A DNA stretch of 37,438 nucleotides from Rhodobacterales bacterium (lineage in GTDB: Bacteria > Pseudomonadota > Alphaproteobacteria > Rhodobacterales > Rhodobacteraceae), in the NCBI GenBank assembly GCA_013297695.1, contig JAAFHX010000015.1, forward strand, positions 1-37,438. The letters run 5' to 3'. The notes beneath the pieces were generated by a model that had not been told where the DNA came from, made no database searches, and saw only the letters and a program-made list of their open reading frames with translations. Below are positions 33,434-37,438 of the stretch, one piece after another. Numbering within the stretch: the first letter of the stretch is position 1; the number at the start of each line of letters is the position of its first letter. A program made the translations under genes and the position numbers.

Positions 33434-34561
33434 ATGGCTTTCAAACCCCTTTCCCGCCGCGGCTTTCTGCAGGGCAGCGCCGCCCTTGCCGGCCTCGCCT
33501 CGCTTGGCACCCTGCCGGGCATGGCGCGGGCGCAGGCGCTGACCGAAATGACCGTGGGATTCATCTATGTCGGCCCGAAGGATGATTTCGGCTATAACCA
33601 GGCCCATGCCGAGGGGGCTGCGGCGGTCAAGGCCATTCCGGGCGTGACCGTGGTCGAGGAAGAGAACGTTCCCGAAACCGTCGATGTGCAGAAGTCGATG
33701 GAATCGATGATCAACTTCGACGGAGCAAAGCTGCTGTTCCCGACCTCGTTCGGCTATTTCGACCCCCATATCCTGACGCTGGCCAAGACCTATCCCGACG
33801 TGCGCTTTGAACATGCGGGCGGCATGTGGCAGGCCGACAAGCACCCGATGAACGTGGGCTCGTACTTCGGCTACATCGGGATGGGCCAGTATCTGAACGG
33901 CATCACCGCCGGCCATGCCAGCAAGACCAAGAAGATCGGCTTTGTCGCGGCCAAGCCCATTCCGCAGGTGCTGCTGAACATCAACTCGTTCCTGCTGGGC
34001 GCGCGGGCGGTGGACCCCGCGATCACCTGTCAGGTGATCTTTACCGGCGAATGGTCGATGGCCGTGAAAGAGGCCGAGGCGACCAACGCGCTGGCCGATG
34101 CGGGCTGCGATGTCATCACCTGCCATGTGGACGGGCCGAAGGTGGTGATCGAGACGGCGGCCGGACGCGGCTGCTATGTCTGCGGCTATCACGCCGACCA
34201 GTCGTCGCTGGCGCCCGAACTGTATCTGACCGGGGCCGAATGGAACTGGGCCAAGGTCTATACCGACATGGTGACCGCGATGATGTCGGGCGAGACGATC
34301 CCGAACTTCGTGCGCGGCGGTCTGGCCGAGGGGTTCATCAAGATGTCGCCGCTTGGACCCGCCGTGACCGAGGCGTCCAAGGCGCAGTTCGAGGCCACGC
34401 GCGATGCAATCCTGCTGGGCGGCTTTGCCGTCATCAAGGGGCCGCTGAAGGACAACCTGGGCAACGTGATCGCGGCCGAGGGGCAGTCCTTTGTCGAAAC
34501 CGACGTGGCGCTGGAAAGCATGAACTATCTGGTCGAAGGCGTCATCGGCTCGATTTCGTGA
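33434..34561 (+). CDS. BMP family ABC transporter substrate-binding protein
   Basis: 375 residues. The Tat-type signal is LSRRGFLQGSAALAGLASLG with cleavage after MARAQA. The mature domain has the basic-membrane-protein (PnrA-like) sequence: TVGFIYVGPKDDFGYNQAHAEGAAA, FPTSFGYFDPHIL, KKIGFVAAKPIPQVLLNINSF and a D-x-D/W core at EWNWAKVYT. The family usually binds nucleosides or related ring compounds. It is the first gene of an operon with two permeases, a biuret hydrolase-like enzyme and an ATPase. Here a ureide or s-triazine ring-opening product is a plausible ligand (inference). Confidence 0.88.
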   Translation: MAFKPLSRRGFLQGSAALAGLASLGTLPGMARAQALTEMTVGFIYVGPKDDFGYNQAHAEGAAAVKAIPGVTVVEEENVPETVDVQKSMESMINFDGAKLLFPTSFGYFDPHILTLAKTYPDVRFEHAGGMWQADKHPMNVGSYFGYIGMGQYLNGITAGHASKTKKIGFVAAKPIPQVLLNINSFLLGARAVDPAITCQVIFTGEWSMAVKEAEATNALADAGCDVITCHVDGPKVVIETAAGRGCYVCGYHADQSSLAPELYLTGAEWNWAKVYTDMVTAMMSGETIPNFVRGGLAEGFIKMSPLGPAVTEASKAQFEATRDAILLGGFAVIKGPLKDNLGNVIAAEGQSFVETDVALESMNYLVEGVIGSIS

Positions 34562-34589
34562 CCGGGTGACAGGCGCGGGGGCAGACCGG

Positions 34590-35681
34590 ATGACAACCTT
34601 CGCACGGACCACCGGAGGCGACGCGCTTGTCGCCCTTGCCCGCCGGGCCGAGGCGGTGGCGATCCCGTTGGGCGCGCTGCTGGTCGGGCTGGCGGTGTTC
34701 GGGCTGTTCCTGCTGACGCAGGGCAAGTCGCCCGTCGCCTTCTTCGGCTATGTCTGGCAGGCGGGGTTCGGGTCGGCCTTTTCCTGGCAGAACACGCTGT
34801 CGCGCACTGCCCCGCTGCTGTTCGCGGCGCTGTGCGTGGCGCTGCCGGCCCGGCTTGGGCTGGTGGTGATCGGCGGTGAAGGTGCCATCGTGCTGGGCGG
34901 TGTGGCGGTCGGCGCGCTTGGCGTGGCGCTGGCGGGCACGTCGCCGGTGCTGGCGCTGCCCCTGATGGCGGCGGCGGGAATTGCGGTGGGGGCCGTCTGG
35001 ATCGGGGCGGTGGGTGCGCTGCGCTACTACCGTGGCGTGAATGAAACCATCGCCAGCCTTCTGATGGCCTATATCGCCATTGCCCTGATGAACCATCTGG
35101 TCGAAGGGCCGCTGCGCGATCCCGCCAGCCTGAACAAGCCGTCCACCGCCCCGCTCGTGGACGCGCTTCGGGTCGGCCCGCTGCCGGGGATGGAGGTGCA
35201 TTGGGGCCTGCCTGTCGGCATCCTGTGCTGTATCCTTGCCTGGGTGCTGATCGACCGCACGACCTGGGGGTTTGCCGCGCGCATTGCCGGGGGGAACGTC
35301 CGGGCCGCGCAGGTGCAGGGGTTGCCGGTCGGGCGGCTGATCCTGGGCTTCACCGCACTTGGCGGGTCCTTCGCCGGGCTGGCCGGGTTCTTCGAGGTGA
35401 CGGCGGTGCAGGGGTCGGCCAATGCCTCGCTCGCCTCGGGCTATGGCTATACCGGCATCCTGATTGCCTTCCTGGCGCGGCACAATCCGCTGGCGATCAT
35501 TCCCGTGGCAATCCTGCTGGCGGGTTTCGAGGCCTCGTCGGGGCTGGTGCAGCGGCGGATGGACCTGCCGGATGCGACCGTGCTGGTGCTGCAGGGCTTT
35601 GTCTTCATCGCCATCCTGCTGTCGGACACGCTGTACGGGCGGCTGAAAATCTTCACACCGGAACGTTGGGGGCGCGGATGA
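34590..35681 (+). CDS. ABC transporter permease (BMP/YufP type)
   Basis: 363 residues, about nine to ten hydrophobic helices, BPD_transp_2 family as in ribose and nucleoside importers. Characteristic motifs are GLVVIGGEGAIVLGG, GVNETIASLLMAYIAIALMNHL and the C-terminal ASLASGYGYTGILIAFLARHNPLAI. I use the ATG at 34590; GTG at 34566 is an in-frame alternative. It overlaps the next permease gene by four bases (ATGA). It is the larger (YufP-like) permease of the pair. Confidence 0.86.
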   Translation: MTTFARTTGGDALVALARRAEAVAIPLGALLVGLAVFGLFLLTQGKSPVAFFGYVWQAGFGSAFSWQNTLSRTAPLLFAALCVALPARLGLVVIGGEGAIVLGGVAVGALGVALAGTSPVLALPLMAAAGIAVGAVWIGAVGALRYYRGVNETIASLLMAYIAIALMNHLVEGPLRDPASLNKPSTAPLVDALRVGPLPGMEVHWGLPVGILCCILAWVLIDRTTWGFAARIAGGNVRAAQVQGLPVGRLILGFTALGGSFAGLAGFFEVTAVQGSANASLASGYGYTGILIAFLARHNPLAIIPVAILLAGFEASSGLVQRRMDLPDATVLVLQGFVFIAILLSDTLYGRLKIFTPERWGRG

Positions 35682-36601
35682 GCGACGATCTGGGCCTTTG
35701 GGCCATTCCCATCGCCATGATCGGCGGGGCGATCCGGGTTTCCACCCCCTTCCTGTTCGTCAGCCTGGGCGAGGTGCTGACCGAACGGTCGGGGCGCATC
35801 AACCTGGGGCTGGAGGGCACGCTCGTCTTCGGCGCGATGACCGGCTATGCGGTCGCCTACCTGACCGGATCGGCCTGGACGGGCGTTCTGGTGGCGGCCC
35901 TTGCCGGATCGGTTTTCGGACTTGTGCACGGGCTGATCTGCTCCTTGCCACGGGTCAACGACATTGCCATCGGCATCGCGATGATGCTGCTGGGAACGGG
36001 CCTTGCCTTCTACTTCGGCAAGGCCTTCATCCAGCCGGTGGCACCCGACCTGCCGTCGATCCCCCTGGGCGGCTGGTCGGGGCTTCCGCAGGTGCAGGCG
36101 GCGCTGGATGTGAACGTGCTGTTCCTGATCGGCATCGTGCTGGCGCTGGCCCTGGCCTGGATGTTCCGCACCACGCGCATCGGGCTGGTGATCCGCGTGG
36201 TCGGCGACAGCACCGATGCGGCCCGCGCCATGGGCCTGCGCCCGGCGGTGATCCGCACGGCGGCCACGGCGGCGGGCGGGGCCTTCGCGGGCATCGGCGG
36301 GGCCTACCTGTCGCTGTATTACCCCGGAAGCTGGAACGAGGGCATCTCCTCGGGGCAGGGGCTGATGGCGGTGGCGCTGGTGATCTTTGCGCGCTGGAAC
36401 CCGGTCGCCTGCATCTGGGCGGCCCTGCTGTTCGGTGGCGCGGGGGCGCTTGGGCCCGCGCTGCAGTCGGTGGGCGTGTCGGAAGGCTACTACCTGTTCT
36501 ATGCCGCGCCCTATGTGCTGACGCTTGGCGTGCTGATCGCCACCTCCTCGCCGACCCGCGCCATGACCGGCGCGCCGGGCGAGCTGAGCATCACCAAATA
36601 G
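35678..36601 (+). CDS. ABC transporter permease (BMP/YufQ type)
   Basis: 307 residues, about eight to nine helices, BPD_transp_2 family. FVSLGEVLTERSGRINLGLEGTLVFGAMTGY is the family's typical N-terminal motif; VNDIAIGIAMMLLGTGLAFYFGK follows, and the EAA-like loop region FRTTRIGLVIRVVGDSTDAARAMGL is present. ATG overlaps the previous stop. It is followed after 12 bases by the biuret hydrolase-like gene. Confidence 0.86.
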   Translation: MSDDLGLWAIPIAMIGGAIRVSTPFLFVSLGEVLTERSGRINLGLEGTLVFGAMTGYAVAYLTGSAWTGVLVAALAGSVFGLVHGLICSLPRVNDIAIGIAMMLLGTGLAFYFGKAFIQPVAPDLPSIPLGGWSGLPQVQAALDVNVLFLIGIVLALALAWMFRTTRIGLVIRVVGDSTDAARAMGLRPAVIRTAATAAGGAFAGIGGAYLSLYYPGSWNEGISSGQGLMAVALVIFARWNPVACIWAALLFGGAGALGPALQSVGVSEGYYLFYAAPYVLTLGVLIATSSPTRAMTGAPGELSITK

Positions 36602-36613
36602 CAGGAGCCTGCG

Positions 36614-37288
36614 ATGCCCACGATCCCCGCCACCCCCTATGCCTGGCCCTGGAACGGCGACCTGCGCCCCCAGAACACGGCACTTGTCATCATCGACATG
36701 CAGACCGATTTCTGCGGGCCGGGCGGCTATGTCGACAAGATGGGCTATGACCTGTCGCTGACCCGCGCGCCCATCGAACCCATCAGGGCGGTGCTGACAG
36801 CCATGCGCGCGAAGGGGTACCACATCATCCATACCCGCGAAGGCCACCGCCCCGACCTGTCGGACCTGCCGCCGAACAAGCGCTGGCGGTCGCAGCAGAT
36901 CGGCGCGGGCATCGGCGATGCCGGCCCCTGCGGGCGCATCCTGATCCGGGGCGAACCCGGCTGGGACATCATCGAGGAATTGTATCCCCTGCCGGGCGAG
37001 CCGATCATCGACAAACCCGGCAAGGGCAGCTTCTGCGCCACCGACCTCGAACTGATGCTGCGCACCAAGGGCATCGACAACCTCATCATCACCGGCATCA
37101 CCACCGATGTCTGCGTGTCGACCACCATGCGCGAGGCGAACGACCGGGGCTTTGAATGCCTCGTTCTTTCGGACTGCTGCGGGGCGACCGACCGGGGCAA
37201 CCACGAGGCGGCGCTGAAGATGGTGACGATGCAGGGCGGCGTCTTCGGCGCAGTGGCCGACAGCGCCGCCCTGCTGGCGGTGCTGTGA
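36614..37288 (+). CDS. biuH: biuret hydrolase-like cysteine hydrolase
   Basis: 224-residue isochorismatase-like cysteine hydrolase. The catalytic triad is D28 in [12 protein letters not shown]134 in [14 protein letters not shown], and C167 in [12 protein letters not shown]. From memory the sequence is very close to Rhizobium leguminosarum BiuH throughout, with the same D-K-C residues offset by eight positions. BiuH hydrolyses biuret to allophanate and ammonia; a triuret hydrolase paralogue (TrtA) is closely related, so triuret is an alternative substrate. Ribosome site CAGGAG. It sits inside a transporter operon, between the second permease and the ATPase (TGATG overlap), so uptake and hydrolysis are probably linked. 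The allophanate hydrolase needed next is not in this window. Confidence 0.85.
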   Translation: MPTIPATPYAWPWNGDLRPQNTALVIIDMQTDFCGPGGYVDKMGYDLSLTRAPIEPIRAVLTAMRAKGYHIIHTREGHRPDLSDLPPNKRWRSQQIGAGIGDAGPCGRILIRGEPGWDIIEELYPLPGEPIIDKPGKGSFCATDLELMLRTKGIDNLIITGITTDVCVSTTMREANDRGFECLVLSDCCGATDRGNHEAALKMVTMQGGVFGAVADSAALLAVL

Positions 37289-37438
37289 TGCTGGTCGGGG
37301 GCAGCCCGCCGCCCGAAAAGGCCATCGGGGTGGAAACCATCGGCATGACGATGCGCTTCGGCGGGTTCACCGCGCTGGATCACGTGTCGGTCAAGGTGAC
37401 GCCCGGCAGCTTTCACGCACTTCTGGGGGAAAACGGCG
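37288..37438 (+). CDS. ABC transporter ATP-binding protein, N-terminal part (runs off the right edge)
   Basis: Only about 50 residues are visible: an 18-residue extension, then IGMTMRFGGFTALDHVSVKV and the beginning of Walker A (LLGENG). This is the N-terminus of a BMP-type tandem ATPase (YufO/RbsA-like) which should energise the two permeases upstream. ATG overlaps the hydrolase stop (TGATG). The rest is outside the window. Confidence 0.88.
   Translation, partial: MLVGGSPPPEKAIGVETIGMTMRFGGFTALDHVSVKVTPGSFHALLGENG

Noticed and set aside
1-37438. CRISPR array or insertion sequence
   Set aside because: No regularly spaced repeats, transposase motifs or terminal inverted repeats with target duplications were found.

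Overview
The window is GC-rich, gene-dense chromosomal DNA from an alphaproteobacterium, most likely a Rhodobacteraceae/Paracoccaceae member of the Rhodobacter, Tabrizicola or Gemmobacter kind. The grounds are gene content and order (hisB-hisH and hisA-hisF-hisE blocks, a SitABCD-type metal transporter, an AsnC/Lrp-LysE pair), the codon bias, and many ATGA/TGATG stop-start overlaps. The genus is inferred, not proven. I see no IS element, prophage, CRISPR array or rRNA gene. Most long ORFs in other frames are antisense shadows of real genes. No stretch over 300 bases lacks a gene.

Layout. 1-2338: the end of a RidA gene, an aryl-CoA ligase and a convergent acyl-CoA thioesterase, probably the edge of an aminobenzoate-type aromatic-acid pathway. 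2582-5806: a tightly overlapping four-gene run (LpxH-like phosphatase, GT21 ceramide-glucosyltransferase-like enzyme, DedA protein, GT2 glycosyltransferase) that looks like a membrane-lipid glycosylation module. 5898-14315: single genes for a DUF900 lipoprotein hydrolase, a membrane-anchored FMN/glutamate-synthase-like protein, O-acetylhomoserine sulfhydrylase, a DUF2239 protein, an Lrp regulator divergent from a LysE exporter, a GT8-like protein, a DDAH-like amidinohydrolase and a lipocalin-like protein. 14467-16067: tRNA-Tyr, rlmB and a CoA-binding protein. 16136-20610: histidine genes in two blocks (hisB-hisH-glsA and hisA-hisF-hisE), separated by a DUF2147 gene on the opposite strand. 20672-24279: a sitABCD-type Mn/Fe ABC transporter whose promoter carries two Fur-like boxes. 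24346-25294: tRNA-Glu and an MltB-type lytic transglycosylase.

25378-30565 is a sugar-acid region. It holds an SDR and mannonate dehydratase on one strand. Divergent from them are a leaderless XRE regulator with a conserved protein of unknown function, then an SMP-30 lactonase and an RraA-like aldolase. 30678-32334 holds an AraC-type regulator and a small exported protein. 32369-37438 holds a LysR regulator divergent from a BMP-family ABC transporter operon. This operon contains a biuret-hydrolase-like cysteine hydrolase between the second permease and the ATPase, which suggests uptake and hydrolysis of biuret, triuret or a related ureide as a nitrogen source.

The points most worth a second look are the transporter/BiuH operon, the lipid-glycosylation operon, the paired operators at the sitA and DUF2239 promoters, and the leaderless XRE gene with its uncharacterised partner.
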